DNA of 52,950 nucleotides from Betaproteobacteria bacterium (GCA_947482825.1 CANKMT010000030.1:1-52950), one strand, 5' to 3'. Counted from the first letter of the stretch, positions 8,276 through 18,485 are shown. A program made the numbers and translations. Notes: a model not told the origin generated them from the sequence alone.

Positions 8276-10075
8276 ATGGAAAACCACGGATTTCTCGCCC
8301 AGGCGCTGATTTACCTCGCCGCCGCCGTCATTGCGGTGCCGATTTCCAAGCGCCTCGGCCTCGGCTCGGTGCTCGGGTTCCTGCTTGCGGGCGTCGCGAT
8401 CGGCCCGTGGGGGCTCAAGCTGATCGGCGATGTCGATGCGATGCTGCACTTCTCCGAGTTCGGCGTGGTGCTGCTGCTGTTCCTTGTCGGCCTCGAGTTG
8501 AACCCGAAGCGCTTGTGGAGCCTGCGCACGTCGATTTTCGGCATGGGCACGCTGCAGGTCGTGGCGACGACGCTCGCGGTCGCGGCGCTCGGGGTTGCGT
8601 TCGGCGCGCCGTTGGCGCTTTCGCTCGTGGCCGGGATGGGGGTCGCCATGTCCTCCACGGCCATCGCCCTCGCTACGCTTGAGGAAAAGAACCTGCTGCC
8701 GACCCCGGGCGGGCAGGCGTCCTTCTCGGTATTGCTGTTCCAGGACATCGCGGTGATCCCCCTCATGCCGTTGCTTTCGCTGATGGCCCCGGCCAGCGCC
8801 GGCAGCGCGGGATTCGACCTCTGGGCCGCCGCACGCGCGATCGGCCTGATCGTGCTGCTGGTCGTCGCCGGCCGGTTCCTGCTGCGGCCCCTGCTGCGCT
8901 ACGTGGCCAACACCGGCCTGCGCGAGATCTTCATCGCTTTCTCGCTGCTGCTCGTGATCGGCATCGCGCTGCTGATGCAGTCGGTGGGTTTGTCCGCCGC
9001 GCTTGGCACTTTCCTCGCGGGCGTGCTGCTCGCGGATTCCGAGTACCGCCACGAACTGGAACTCGACATCGAACCGTTCAAAGGGCTGCTGCTGGGCCTG
9101 TTTTTCATTTCGGTCGGCATGTCGGTGGATCTCGGCCTGTTCGTGCGCGTGCCGATGGTGGTGCCCGGCATCGCCCTAGGCATCGTGGCCCTGAAGGTCG
9201 CCCTGCTGCTGGCGATCGCCCGGGCATTCAAGCTTTGCGGGGCCGACGGCGCCCTGTTCGCTCTGGGCCTGTCGCAGGTCGGCGAATTCGCTTTTGTGCT
9301 GTTCGGCGTAGCCACCACCGAGCGCATCATCACTAAGGAGAACGCGGACATCCTGAACGCAGCGGTGGCCGCTTCGATGCTGAGCACACCGCTCCTGATG
9401 ATCCTGTACGAGAAAGTCATCGTCCCGCGGATGGCGATCGGCGAAACGCGCGAGGCCGACGTCATCGACGAGGAGAACCCGGTGATCGTCGCCGGCTACG
9501 GTCGCTTCGGGCAGGTGGTGGCGCGCCTGCTGAATGCGCGGGGCATCGGCACCACGTTCGTCGACCACGACCCCAACCAGATCGAACTCGTGCGCCGCTT
9601 CGGGCAAAAAGCCTACTACGGCGATATCACGCGGCTGGACCTCCTGCACGCCGCGGGCGCGGCCAAGGCGAAACTGCTTGTGATCGCGGTCGACGACAAG
9701 GGGGCGGCGCTTTCGACCGCCCGGCTCGTGCAGGCGCATTTTCCGCATCTCGCGATCCTGGCACGGGCCTACAGCCGCACCGAAGCATTCGAATATGCCG
9801 CGCTCGGCATCCCGGCGATCCGCGAGACCTTTGGCTCGGCCATCGACGCAGGCGAATCCGCATTGCGGGTCCTCGGCCACAGCGCACACGAGGCGCAGCG
9901 GCTCGCCCACCAGTTCCGCCGCCATGACGAAGACCTGCTCGCGCAGGCGGCCCCGCACCGTGGTGACGTGAAGAAATTGATCACCATCGGCCGCCAGGGC
10001 CGCGCCGACCTCGAAAAGCTCCTGCAGAAAGAGCAGCAGGCGCCCCAGCCTGCCCCCGGCGAGGATGCCTGGTAG
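8276..10075 (+). CDS. kefC: Kef-type potassium/proton antiporter with RCK domain (CPA2 family)
   Basis: 599 residues from ATG 8276. The N-terminal two thirds is a multi-spanning CPA2 exchanger domain (FSEFGVVLLLFLVGLELNP, QDIAVIPLM, LSAALGTFLAGVLLADSEY). From about residue 400 there is a TrkA-N/RCK domain with the Rossmann glycines of GYGRFGQ near residue 407 and the FVDHDPNQ acidic strand end. KefB/KefC proteins are gated by glutathione and its adducts to acidify the cytosol during electrophile stress. Length and order fit either KefB (about 600) or KefC (about 620); no KefF/KefG partner is adjacent. The next gene is a glutathione-linked peroxiredoxin-glutaredoxin. Confidence 0.85.
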   Translation: MENHGFLAQALIYLAAAVIAVPISKRLGLGSVLGFLLAGVAIGPWGLKLIGDVDAMLHFSEFGVVLLLFLVGLELNPKRLWSLRTSIFGMGTLQVVATTLAVAALGVAFGAPLALSLVAGMGVAMSSTAIALATLEEKNLLPTPGGQASFSVLLFQDIAVIPLMPLLSLMAPASAGSAGFDLWAAARAIGLIVLLVVAGRFLLRPLLRYVANTGLREIFIAFSLLLVIGIALLMQSVGLSAALGTFLAGVLLADSEYRHELELDIEPFKGLLLGLFFISVGMSVDLGLFVRVPMVVPGIALGIVALKVALLLAIARAFKLCGADGALFALGLSQVGEFAFVLFGVATTERIITKENADILNAAVAASMLSTPLLMILYEKVIVPRMAIGETREADVIDEENPVIVAGYGRFGQVVARLLNARGIGTTFVDHDPNQIELVRRFGQKAYYGDITRLDLLHAAGAAKAKLLVIAVDDKGAALSTARLVQAHFPHLAILARAYSRTEAFEYAALGIPAIRETFGSAIDAGESALRVLGHSAHEAQRLAHQFRRHDEDLLAQAAPHRGDVKKLITIGRQGRADLEKLLQKEQQAPQPAPGEDAW

Positions 10076-10079
10076 ATAA

Positions 10080-10116
10080 ATAGTCTATACCTATTATTTA
10101 TATACAACTTAATCAT
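10080..10116 (+). promoter_or_regulatory. OxyR-like operator upstream of the peroxiredoxin-glutaredoxin gene
   Basis: ATAG (10080-10083), N7, CTAT (10091-10094), N7, ATAC (10102-10105), N7, TCAT (10113-10116). The OxyR consensus is four ATAG/CTAT tetramers at this spacing: the first two match exactly, the third 3 of 4 and the fourth 2 of 4. The surrounding DNA is unusually A/T-rich for this genome. It lies 66-102 bases before the start of a peroxide-reducing enzyme, a classic OxyR target. Binding is inferred. Confidence 0.5.
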
Positions 10117-10181
10117 TGGACGCTATCGGTTCGCGTCGGCAGACTTCGCCCATCGAATCTCAACCTCCCCAGGAGCCAATG

Positions 10182-10919
10182 ATGTCGCAGACCAAAGAAG
10201 GCCAGCAAATTCCGAAGGTTACGTTCCGCACCCGAACCGCGGGCGAATGGAAGGACGTCACCACCAACGCCTTGTTCAAGGGCAAGACCGTCGTCGTGTT
10301 CTCGCTGCCGGGCGCCTTCACGCCCACCTGCTCGACCACCCACCTGCCCCGCTACAACGAACTCGCGCCTGCGTTCTTCGCCAACGGCGTGGACTCGATC
10401 GTGTGCCTCTCGGTCAACGACGCGTTCGTCATGAACGAGTGGGCCGCCGGCCAGGAGTCCGACAACATCGCGATGATCCCGGACGGCAACGGCGAGTTCA
10501 CCGAAGGCATGGGCATGCTGGTCGACAAGGCCGACCTCGGCTTCGGCAAGCGCTCGTGGCGCTATTCGATGCTCGTGAAGGACGGCGTGGTGCAGAAGAT
10601 GTTCGTCGAGCCGACCAAACCGGGTGACCCGTTCGAGGTCTCGGACGCGGACACCATGCTCGACTACGTGAACCCGAAGGCGAAGAAGCCCGACCAGGTC
10701 GCGATGCTCACGCGCGAAGGCTGCTCTTTCTGCGCCAATGCGAAGAAGCTGCTGAAGGACCTCGGCTACGATTACTCGGAAGTCTCGCTGCCGAACGCCA
10801 ACCGCAGCCGCATCGTGGGCGCGATCACCGGCCAGGGCACGGTCCCGCAGGTGTTCATCAACGGCAGGCACATTGGCGGCTACACCGAGCTCGAAAGCTG
10901 GGCGAAAAAAGCGGCCTGA
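10182..10919 (+). CDS. Hybrid peroxiredoxin-glutaredoxin (Prx5/Grx fusion)
   Basis: 245 residues. Residues 1-165 are a Prx5-type peroxiredoxin with the peroxidatic cysteine C50 in PGAFTPTCSTTH. Residues about 170-245 are a glutaredoxin with the redox pair C181-S-F-C184, a TVPQVFING cis-proline loop and a GGYTEL glutathione-site motif. Such fusions reduce hydrogen and alkyl peroxides with glutathione, the Grx domain recycling the Prx cysteine. The start at 10182 is chosen over the adjacent ATG at 10179 because AGGAG (10171-10175) then sits six bases away. An OxyR-like site lies upstream and a GC-rich hairpin follows the stop. Confidence 0.93.
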   Translation: MSQTKEGQQIPKVTFRTRTAGEWKDVTTNALFKGKTVVVFSLPGAFTPTCSTTHLPRYNELAPAFFANGVDSIVCLSVNDAFVMNEWAAGQESDNIAMIPDGNGEFTEGMGMLVDKADLGFGKRSWRYSMLVKDGVVQKMFVEPTKPGDPFEVSDADTMLDYVNPKAKKPDQVAMLTREGCSFCANAKKLLKDLGYDYSEVSLPNANRSRIVGAITGQGTVPQVFINGRHIGGYTELESWAKKAA

Positions 10920-10927
10920 TAGGAGAA

Positions 10928-10946
10928 GAGGGGGCGCGGCCCCCTC
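10928..10946. terminator. GC-rich hairpin between convergent genes
   Basis: GAGGGGGC (10928-10935), a three-base loop, and GCCCCCTC (10939-10946) make an 8-bp perfect stem eight bases after the peroxiredoxin-glutaredoxin stop and before the end of the convergent pentapeptide gene. There is no T-run on either side, so it may work as a Rho-assisted or bidirectional terminator. Confidence 0.5.
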
Positions 10947-10982
10947 CTCGAGACCTCCCCCGCGGGTCATACCGTGAGCGGG

Positions 10983-11641
10983 CTACTCCTTGGCGCAAGG
11001 CCAGGACGCTCCCGGCTTGAGGCCGGCGGGCAGCCGGGTCTGCTTGTCCCCGCAGGCGGAATCGAGTTGGGACTGGGTGAGGCCCTGCGTGCCGGACAGG
11101 TCGACGCCTTCCAGGCGCGTGCGGAACATGCGCGCGTTGGTGAGCCGGGTACCCTCCATGCGGACCTTGACCAGGATGGTCCGCGTCAGTTCGGAGCCTG
11201 TGAGGTTCACCGCCTTCAGGTTCGCGTCTTCGAGCGAGGAGCGGGGCAACTCCGCCTTCTCCATGTTCGCATTCGTGAGGTCGGCCGACTTCAGGTTGGT
11301 TCGGATCAGTTCCGCCTTGGTGAGGTCCGCTCCGATGAGCTTGGCGCCGCTCATGTTGGAGCGGTAGGCGCTGGTTTCCACCAATTTCGCGCCCGAGAGG
11401 TCCGCCCCGCTCAGGCGGACCCGCTCGAGGCTGGCACGGGACAGGTCCGCGCCGGCGAGATTCGCATTCGCGAGATCCGTGCCGCCGAGATCCGCGCGCC
11501 CTTCAGGTCGGCCTTGCCCAGCATCAGGCGTTGTTTCTCGCAGCCGTTCCAGTCGACCCCGGACTTCGGGGCATCGCTGCACGCGGCGTGCGCGGCCATC
11601 GGGCACAGGCCAATGGTGAGGATCAGCGCAGCTGCGCGCAT
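10983..11641 (-). pseudogene. Secreted pentapeptide-repeat protein, disrupted by a 2-base frameshift
   Basis: The N-terminal part (signal peptide MRAAALILTIGLCPMAAHA, then ACSDAPKSGVDWNGCEKQ) is in one frame and the long run of A(D/N)LxX pentapeptides in another. The switch is at the CGCGCGC tract, 11493-11499. Removing one CG unit gives an unbroken series ADLKG-ADLGG-TDLAN-ANLAG-ADLSR and onward, about 28 repeats in a 218-residue protein ending SWPCAKE. Pentapeptide repeats fold as a right-handed beta-helix; the leader indicates export. A real slippage mutation, a phase-variable tract or a sequencing error could all explain it. Confidence 0.85.
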
Positions 11642-11779
11642 AAGGTTTTCACTTTCGGGTGCGTGTAAGTAGCCCATTTCAACAGAACGTCCCATGGGCC
11701 GCAATGCGGCGGGGCTTCCGCGATGGGCCGCAGGGCCGGTTAAGATTGGGGCGTTCCCATCCACCGAAAGGCGGCCAAA

Positions 11780-13225
<1,446 letters not shown>

Positions 13226-13228
13226 AAA

Positions 13229-13302
13229 TGGTGTCAGAGTCGATTTTCTTGCGGAGCATGGGACGGTCCCGGGATTCCCGGAAGAATTCGACTCTGACAC
13301 CA
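13229..13302. repeat. REP-like repeat pair (second occurrence)
   Basis: TGGTGTCAGAGTCGA at 13229-13243 and its reverse complement at 13288-13302 are the same 15-mer as in the 3241-3279 element. The arms are in the opposite order here and enclose 44 bases. The interior has two further perfect small hairpins, GGGAC-g-GTCCC and CCGGGA-t-TCCCGG. It starts three bases after the zwf stop codon. The arrangement suggests a composite, BIME-like element. Confidence 0.7.
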
Positions 13303-13320
13303 TATTCTTTTGGTGACGGG

Positions 13321-13365
13321 GCCGGCAAGTTCATGGGAGCCACCGGCGGGGACTGGATCATCTGA
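13321..13365 (+). pseudogene. Second, degenerate copy of the zwf 3' end
   Basis: The 45 bases 13321-13365 match the last 45 bases of zwf (13181-13225) at 36 positions and encode AGKFMGATGGDWII-stop against ADKLMRATGGDWTT-stop in zwf. The two copies bracket the REP-like pair. The TGA of the ghost copy overlaps the ATG of the next gene (TGATG), which suggests that a zwf-like gene once ended directly on the DapA-family gene. Confidence 0.65.
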
Positions 13366-14354
13366 TGGCGGCGTATGCGCGCTCGGCGGCCAGGGACTGG
13401 GTGCGCGAGCACTTTCGCGGCTATTTCACCGTGCTGTACACGCCTTTCCTCAATGACGGCGAGATCGACCAGGCGGGGCTGAGGCGAAATATCGCGGCGA
13501 CGCTTGCCTTGCCCGGCGTCGGCGGCCTCTCGGTCCACTCGATCCACCAGGAATTCTGGACGCTTACGAAAACCGAACGCAAAAGGGTCACCGAGATCGC
13601 CATGGAGACCGTGGACGGAAGAGTACCGGTGGTCGTCGGCGTTTCGGACAACAGCGCGCGCAATGTCGTCGATCTGGCCTGGCACGCGCAGGATTGCGGC
13701 GCAGACGCGGTCATGGTCTGGCCGCCTTTCTACGGCCCCCGCACGGCCGACGGGGTGCGCGCCTTCTACGAGTATGTCGCCGCCCGCATTGACATAGGCA
13801 TGATCGCGTACAGCACCACTCTCACAGAGCTCGGCTACTACCTCGACCCCGGTCAGGTGGAAGCCCTGTTGCCGATCGAAAACCTCTGCGCGGTCCAGAA
13901 CACCACCGTGGACATGGCGCTCTACGCGGAGATGATGGAACGCGTCGGCACACAAATCAGCGTGACGACATCGCTGGAAGAGACCTTTCTCCATGGCAAG
14001 CAGGCGTTCCCCGATGACCGGGCGCCGGATTTCCTCCTTGGCGCATCACGGCCGCTGTTCGTGCAAAACGCCGCACAGCCGCGATGCGGGCGGTTCATCG
14101 AGGCGGTGCTCAGGAAGGATTTCGAAAAAGCGGCCGAGGAAGTGCGCGGCATCACGGCCATCGCCGCCAAGCTGCAGAGCCGCTACTTCGCGCGCGGCTT
14201 CCATCACATTGCGCTGTCCAAGGAAATCACCCGTCTGTTCGGCATGGCCACCGGCGGCACGCGCCCGCCGCTGGGCGCGCCCTCCGCGGAGGAACTTGCC
14301 GAGTGCTCCGAAATCCTCGTTTCGGCCGGACTGCTCGAGCGTAGCGTCAGCTAG
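13365..14354 (+). CDS. DapA-family (dihydrodipicolinate synthase-like) protein lacking the Schiff-base lysine
   Basis: 329 residues with the (beta/alpha)8 DapA fold: FTVLYTPF at the N-terminus, VVVGVSDNSARNVVDLAWHAQDCGAD in strand/helix 3-4, and GADAVMVWPPFY. The active-site tyrosine is present (Y149 in IAYSTT). In the strand where the family has the imine-forming lysine (usually GIKDSSGD), the sequence is CAVQNTTVDM, placing Q178 at the lysine position. The usual GTTGE motif is also altered (SIHQE). It may therefore not be a lyase/aldolase. It overlaps the convergent hydrolase gene by eight bases. Confidence 0.8.
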   Translation: MAAYARSAARDWVREHFRGYFTVLYTPFLNDGEIDQAGLRRNIAATLALPGVGGLSVHSIHQEFWTLTKTERKRVTEIAMETVDGRVPVVVGVSDNSARNVVDLAWHAQDCGADAVMVWPPFYGPRTADGVRAFYEYVAARIDIGMIAYSTTLTELGYYLDPGQVEALLPIENLCAVQNTTVDMALYAEMMERVGTQISVTTSLEETFLHGKQAFPDDRAPDFLLGASRPLFVQNAAQPRCGRFIEAVLRKDFEKAAEEVRGITAIAAKLQSRYFARGFHHIALSKEITRLFGMATGGTRPPLGAPSAEELAECSEILVSAGLLERSVS

Positions 14355-15165
14355 CCTCCACATTCCCCAGGAACTCCAGCAAACCCGCCACACAGCGATC
14401 CGGGTAGCCGTCGCAGATGTTGTGCGCACCGGTGTCGAAGAGCTTGAGTTTCGACCCTTTGATGCGCTTGTGCATGTCGTCGTAGGCGCTCGCATGGCCG
14501 ATTTTTTCCTTGCCGGCCGCGACGATGAGCGTCGGGCACTTGATGCGGCCGACATCCTCCATGAAATCGTGCGTGGTCATGTGGGTCACGAAGCGGGCGA
14601 TGAAGGACGGGTCGTTCGAGCCGGCCTGCTCGATAAACCACTGCACCAGCTTCGGGTCGGCGTTCGAGTCGAAACGCTCGTCGATGGTGTCGGCGAGGAA
14701 CTTCTTGAGGCCCACTTCCTTCACTTTCGGGATCCACGTAAGCGCGTGGCTGTTCTTGAGGCCCGGGGTCGAGCCGTAGATCGCCAGCGTCTTCACGCGG
14801 TCCGGGTGGTGGATCGCAAGCTGTTGCGATACATAACCACCGGCCGAGTTGCCGACGATGTGCGCGCTCTTCGCGCTGACGAGATCCAGCAACTCGATCG
14901 CATCGCCCACCAGATGCCCGAGTGAGAAAGGTTCGCTCTCTTTGGGGACGGGCGAGGCCCCGTGGCCGCGCAAGTCCAGGCGCACCACGCGGTACTTTCG
15001 CGCGAGAGGCGGAACCCACTTGAACCAGCGGCGTGAATTGCCCATCGCCGCATGCAGCAGCAACAGCGTGTCGGGCTGCGTCCACGGGTCGGTGAAGTCG
15101 TCGACGTAGTACGCGAGCTTCGCGCCGTCGCGCGCGGTGAATGTCTGTGCGTTGAAGTTGAGCAT
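14347..15165 (-). CDS. Alpha/beta hydrolase
   Basis: 272 residues with the alpha/beta-hydrolase fold. The nucleophile elbow is GNSAGG with S107, and a late GAHNICDGYPD segment supplies the catalytic histidine near residue 246. The LDLRGHGAS motif before the elbow is typical of the MhpC/3-oxoadipate enol-lactonase-like group. It is the last gene of the long minus-strand operon, five bases after the deacetylase-like gene. It could cleave an ester, lactone or C-C bond late in the pathway. Its end overlaps the convergent DapA-like gene. Confidence 0.85.
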   Translation of the reverse strand: MLNFNAQTFTARDGAKLAYYVDDFTDPWTQPDTLLLLHAAMGNSRRWFKWVPPLARKYRVVRLDLRGHGASPVPKESEPFSLGHLVGDAIELLDLVSAKSAHIVGNSAGGYVSQQLAIHHPDRVKTLAIYGSTPGLKNSHALTWIPKVKEVGLKKFLADTIDERFDSNADPKLVQWFIEQAGSNDPSFIARFVTHMTTHDFMEDVGRIKCPTLIVAAGKEKIGHASAYDDMHKRIKGSKLKLFDTGAHNICDGYPDRCVAGLLEFLGNVEAS

Positions 15166-15170
15166 TCTTC

Positions 15171-16010
15171 CTAGCCTTTGAAAGGAAATTTCTTGTCGTA
15201 GAGGTCGGCCGCGTCTTCCACGGCCATGAAGGTGGCGCCCTCCTCGGCGAGCGTCTTCAGCAGCTTTTCGAGTACCGTCATGCGATGCCCGCGCCCGATC
15301 ACGAACGGGTGGAAGGTGTAGTTGAGGATGCCCCAGTCGGTGAGGCCTTGCATGTAGCGGAAATCGGCGATCCAGTTGCCGAGCACCGATTCGGCGTTCA
15401 TGAGCCCGGGCAGGATGGTGGTCTTGGTGCGCAGGAACTCGAAGTGCGGGTAGTCGTCGAGCGTCCAGCTCACCGGCATTTCGATCAACCGCGTTTCCTT
15501 GCCGAAGACCGCGGGTTTCTCCAGCTCGATCACATCGCCCTGCCGGATGCGATAGGGACTATGGTCGTTGCCCATCATGCTCGACTCGTAGAAGAACCCG
15601 TGCTTGAGAAACAAGTCCACCGAATTGGGCGACAGGTCCCAAGAGGGCGAGCGGTAGCCGCGCGCATACCGCCCGGTCAGTTTCTTGATCTGCTCGTTGG
15701 CGCGGACGAGGCCGGCCTCCTCCTGCTCGCGCGTCATGTCGTTCGGCGGCATGTGCGTCCAGCCGTGGTGCCCGATCTCGTGACCGGCGTCGAAAACCTT
15801 CCTGCAATGGTCGGGATAGGTTTCGAGCGTATGCCCCGGGACGTACCAGCTCGCGCGCACCTTGTATTTCTTCAGCAGGTCGAGGATGCGCGGCACCGCG
15901 ACCGGGCCGAACTCGCCGCGCGAGATCGGGGTCGGGCTGGTGAGCCCGCGCGAGATGAAGCCGGACATCGCGTCGAAGTCGAAGCTGATGGTTGCTACGT
16001 GGGTGGCCAT
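15171..16010 (-). CDS. NodB-type polysaccharide deacetylase / PuuE-like amidohydrolase
   Basis: 279 residues from ATG 16010, with GAAAGGGA eight bases upstream. The NodB fold shows the SFDFDA motif (D11/D13) and HEIGHHGWTH with H82 and H86 for metal. It also has RGYRSPSWDLS and a late NYTFHPFVIGRGHR. No signal peptide is present, so it acts in the cytoplasm. Cytoplasmic members of this kind, such as PuuE allantoinases, hydrolyse small cyclic amides rather than polysaccharides. That fits its position beside HyuA/HyuB, but the substrate is inferred. Confidence 0.8.
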   Translation of the reverse strand: MATHVATISFDFDAMSGFISRGLTSPTPISRGEFGPVAVPRILDLLKKYKVRASWYVPGHTLETYPDHCRKVFDAGHEIGHHGWTHMPPNDMTREQEEAGLVRANEQIKKLTGRYARGYRSPSWDLSPNSVDLFLKHGFFYESSMMGNDHSPYRIRQGDVIELEKPAVFGKETRLIEMPVSWTLDDYPHFEFLRTKTTILPGLMNAESVLGNWIADFRYMQGLTDWGILNYTFHPFVIGRGHRMTVLEKLLKTLAEEGATFMAVEDAADLYDKKFPFKG

Positions 16011-16023
16011 GGATGAATCCCTT

Positions 16024-16806
16024 TCAGTAAGCGGAACGCCCGCCATCCGCGGGAATGGCTGCGCCCGTGATCATGCGCGATTCGTTCGAGGCGAGAAACA
16101 GCACGATCGCAGCGATGTCTTCGGGCTCGCCCATCCAGAACGGGTAGGTCTTGAGCTGCTCGGTCACGTTCTGGCGATCCGGCGCGCTGCCCGGCTGGCC
16201 CGGCATGCCGTAGGTGGCCCGCACCCGCTCGGTATTGGTCCGGCCGGCGCAAATGCAGTTCACGCGGATATTGTCCTTTGCGTAGCTGGCCGCAAGCGCG
16301 CGGGTGAGGGAAATGATCGCCCCCTTCGCCGCCGTATAGATATGCGCCGGGTTCGCGCCGCGCAGGCCCGCGCCGGAGGACATGTTGACCACCGCGCCGC
16401 CCCCGGCCTCGATGATCTTCGGGATCACGTGCCGGCACGCGAGCATCGTGCCTTTGACGTCGAGCGTCATGGTCCGGTCCCAGACCGCCATATCGACCTC
16501 CGCGATCGGCGAGTCTTCGGGCAACGAGCCGCCGGCCGAATTGAACAGCGTGTCGATCCGCCCGAACTTCGCGATCCCAGCGGCCACGGCAGCTTCGACG
16601 CTGGCCTCGCTGGTCACGTCCATCTTGACGAAGATCGCCTCGCCCCCCTGCGCTTTCACCGCATCGGCGCTTGCCTGCCCGGTCACCGGATTGATGTCCG
16701 TAACGATGATCTTCGCGCCCTCGCGCGCAAACATCAGCGCGCACGCTTTCGCTATACCGGCCCCTCCGCCGACGAGGAAGGCCACCCTGCCTTCGAGCCT
16801 TTTCAC
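16024..16806 (-). CDS. Short-chain dehydrogenase/reductase (SDR)
   Basis: 260 residues, classical SDR fold. The cofactor loop reads VGGGAGIAK, a variant of TGxxxGIG in which the last glycine is alanine. The catalytic set is S143, Y157 and K161 (YTAAK); NSAG replaces NNAG. The C-terminal ITGAAIPADGGRSAY is typical. D37 at the end of strand 2 suggests NAD rather than NADP preference. It overlaps HyuB by four bases (ATGA), so translation is probably coupled. Confidence 0.88.
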   Translation of the reverse strand: MKRLEGRVAFLVGGGAGIAKACALMFAREGAKIIVTDINPVTGQASADAVKAQGGEAIFVKMDVTSEASVEAAVAAGIAKFGRIDTLFNSAGGSLPEDSPIAEVDMAVWDRTMTLDVKGTMLACRHVIPKIIEAGGGAVVNMSSGAGLRGANPAHIYTAAKGAIISLTRALAASYAKDNIRVNCICAGRTNTERVRATYGMPGQPGSAPDRQNVTEQLKTYPFWMGEPEDIAAIVLFLASNESRMITGAAIPADGGRSAY

Positions 16807-18476
16807 AGTTTTTCCTCCACTTTCACGCCATAAAGGCGGTTCGCCGCCTCGCTGCTCACGATGCCGTCGCGGACATCTTGCAGCACGCTTTCCCGATTCC
16901 GACTGCGCGGATCACCAAAGCCGCCGCCACCGGGCACGGTCAATTCAAGCACGTCGCCGGGACGCAGTTCGATCTGCATGCCGAGCACGACGCGCACGCC
17001 GTTGACCTCGGCCACCGGTTCCGGCACTTCGTCGCCGCCTTCCAGCCCGTAAATAGGCACGCCGAAGCGGCCGCCGCGCACACCCGCAAGGATGTGGCCA
17101 TCGAGGTCTGCATCCTCCGGCACGCGAATCACCACTCGCTGGCCGGCGCCGCCGCGCTGACGGCCAGCTCCCGCGGAATCAGTGGCAAAGGATTTCACCT
17201 CGAATCGGATCGGTGCGTCGCCTTCGATCACTTCGATCGGGATGCTGGCGACGTTGGCCGGGTACGACAGGCAGGAGATCCCGTCGCGCGTCCCGCGCGC
17301 GCCCAGCCCGCCGTTGAACGTGACCACTGCGTAAAACGAGCGGCCATCGCGGCGCCGCCCGGTGAAATTGCCATACCAGAGCGGTGTCGAGCCACTGCCG
17401 GCCACCAGCCGGTCCGGCACTGCCTTGGCAAGGCAACGCATGATGAGTTCCGGCAGCATGTGCGCGATCACCGTTCGGCCCCAGGTGGCGGCGGGGAAGC
17501 GCGCATTCAGCACCGAAGCCTCGGGCGCCACAATCTCGATCGGCCTCATGCACCCCTCGTTATTCGGCACTTCGGGGTCGAGCAGGCACTTGAGCGGGTA
17601 GACGGAATACGAGCGCGTCATGTTCAGCGTGACGTTGATCGCGCGCGGAATCTGGCCGGAGGAGCCGGCGTAATCGAGCTTGATGGCGCCGTCGCGGATC
17701 GTGGTGCGCAAGGCCAGGCGCACCGGTTCGTTGTAACCGGCAACACCCGAGAGCGTCATTTCGGCCTCGAACTCGCCTTCAGGCAGCGCGCGGATCGCGC
17801 GGCGCATGCTCGCCTCGCTGCGCTTGATGATCTCGTCGGCCAGCGCTTCGAGCCCTTCGAGTTGCGCATCGTCCATGATGGCTGCGAGGCGCGTGGCGGC
17901 CGCGTGGCTCGCCGCAACCTGCGCGCGGATATCGCCCGTGACCTTGTCCGGCTCGCGCACGTTGGCGCGAATGAACTCGAACACCGTTTCTTCGGGCTCG
18001 CCCTCGCGGTACAGGCGGACGATCGGGATCTTGAGGCCTTCCTCGTAAACGTCGCGGCTCTCGAGCGTGGCGAGTCGCCCGCCCACGTTGAGGTGGTGAA
18101 CCACGACCAGCACATACGCCACGAGCTTTCCGCGCCGAAAGACTGGCATGGCCACCGTGATATCGATCAGATGGCCGCTGGCGAGCCAAGGGTCGTTGGT
18201 CACGAACACGTCGCCCGGCTTTGCTGCGCGAAATCCGGCATGGCCGAGGAAGTTCGGGATCGTGAAAGGCAGGATGCCGAGGAGCCCCGGTGTCGAGTGA
18301 GTCGACTGGGCGAGCATGCGCCCGGACGGATCGAAGATCGCGCAGGCGTAATCGTGGAAGTCGCGGATCACGCTCGAAAACGACGTCCTCACGAGCGTGG
18401 TCGCCGCTTCGTCCACCGTCGTGACCAGCCGGCGCCAGAGCAACTCGATCTGCAGGGGGGTCAATGCGGGTGCCAT
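16803..18476 (-). CDS. Hydantoinase B / 5-oxoprolinase subunit B-like protein
   Basis: 557 residues of the HyuB family. It begins with the LTPLQIELLWRRLVTTVDEA motif and carries VTNDPWLASGHLIDITV and a C-terminal PGGGGFGDP near residue 515, all family signatures. HyuB works with the ATP-dependent HyuA subunit encoded nine bases upstream. Such complexes open cyclic amides (N-methylhydantoin, 5-oxoproline) or carboxylate acetone or acetophenone-like ketones. It is slightly shorter than full 5-oxoprolinase B domains but complete end to end. The actual substrate is not evident. Confidence 0.88.
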   Translation of the reverse strand: MAPALTPLQIELLWRRLVTTVDEAATTLVRTSFSSVIRDFHDYACAIFDPSGRMLAQSTHSTPGLLGILPFTIPNFLGHAGFRAAKPGDVFVTNDPWLASGHLIDITVAMPVFRRGKLVAYVLVVVHHLNVGGRLATLESRDVYEEGLKIPIVRLYREGEPEETVFEFIRANVREPDKVTGDIRAQVAASHAAATRLAAIMDDAQLEGLEALADEIIKRSEASMRRAIRALPEGEFEAEMTLSGVAGYNEPVRLALRTTIRDGAIKLDYAGSSGQIPRAINVTLNMTRSYSVYPLKCLLDPEVPNNEGCMRPIEIVAPEASVLNARFPAATWGRTVIAHMLPELIMRCLAKAVPDRLVAGSGSTPLWYGNFTGRRRDGRSFYAVVTFNGGLGARGTRDGISCLSYPANVASIPIEVIEGDAPIRFEVKSFATDSAGAGRQRGGAGQRVVIRVPEDADLDGHILAGVRGGRFGVPIYGLEGGDEVPEPVAEVNGVRVVLGMQIELRPGDVLELTVPGGGGFGDPRSRNRESVLQDVRDGIVSSEAANRLYGVKVEEKL

Positions 18477-18485
18477 GTCCGTGTC

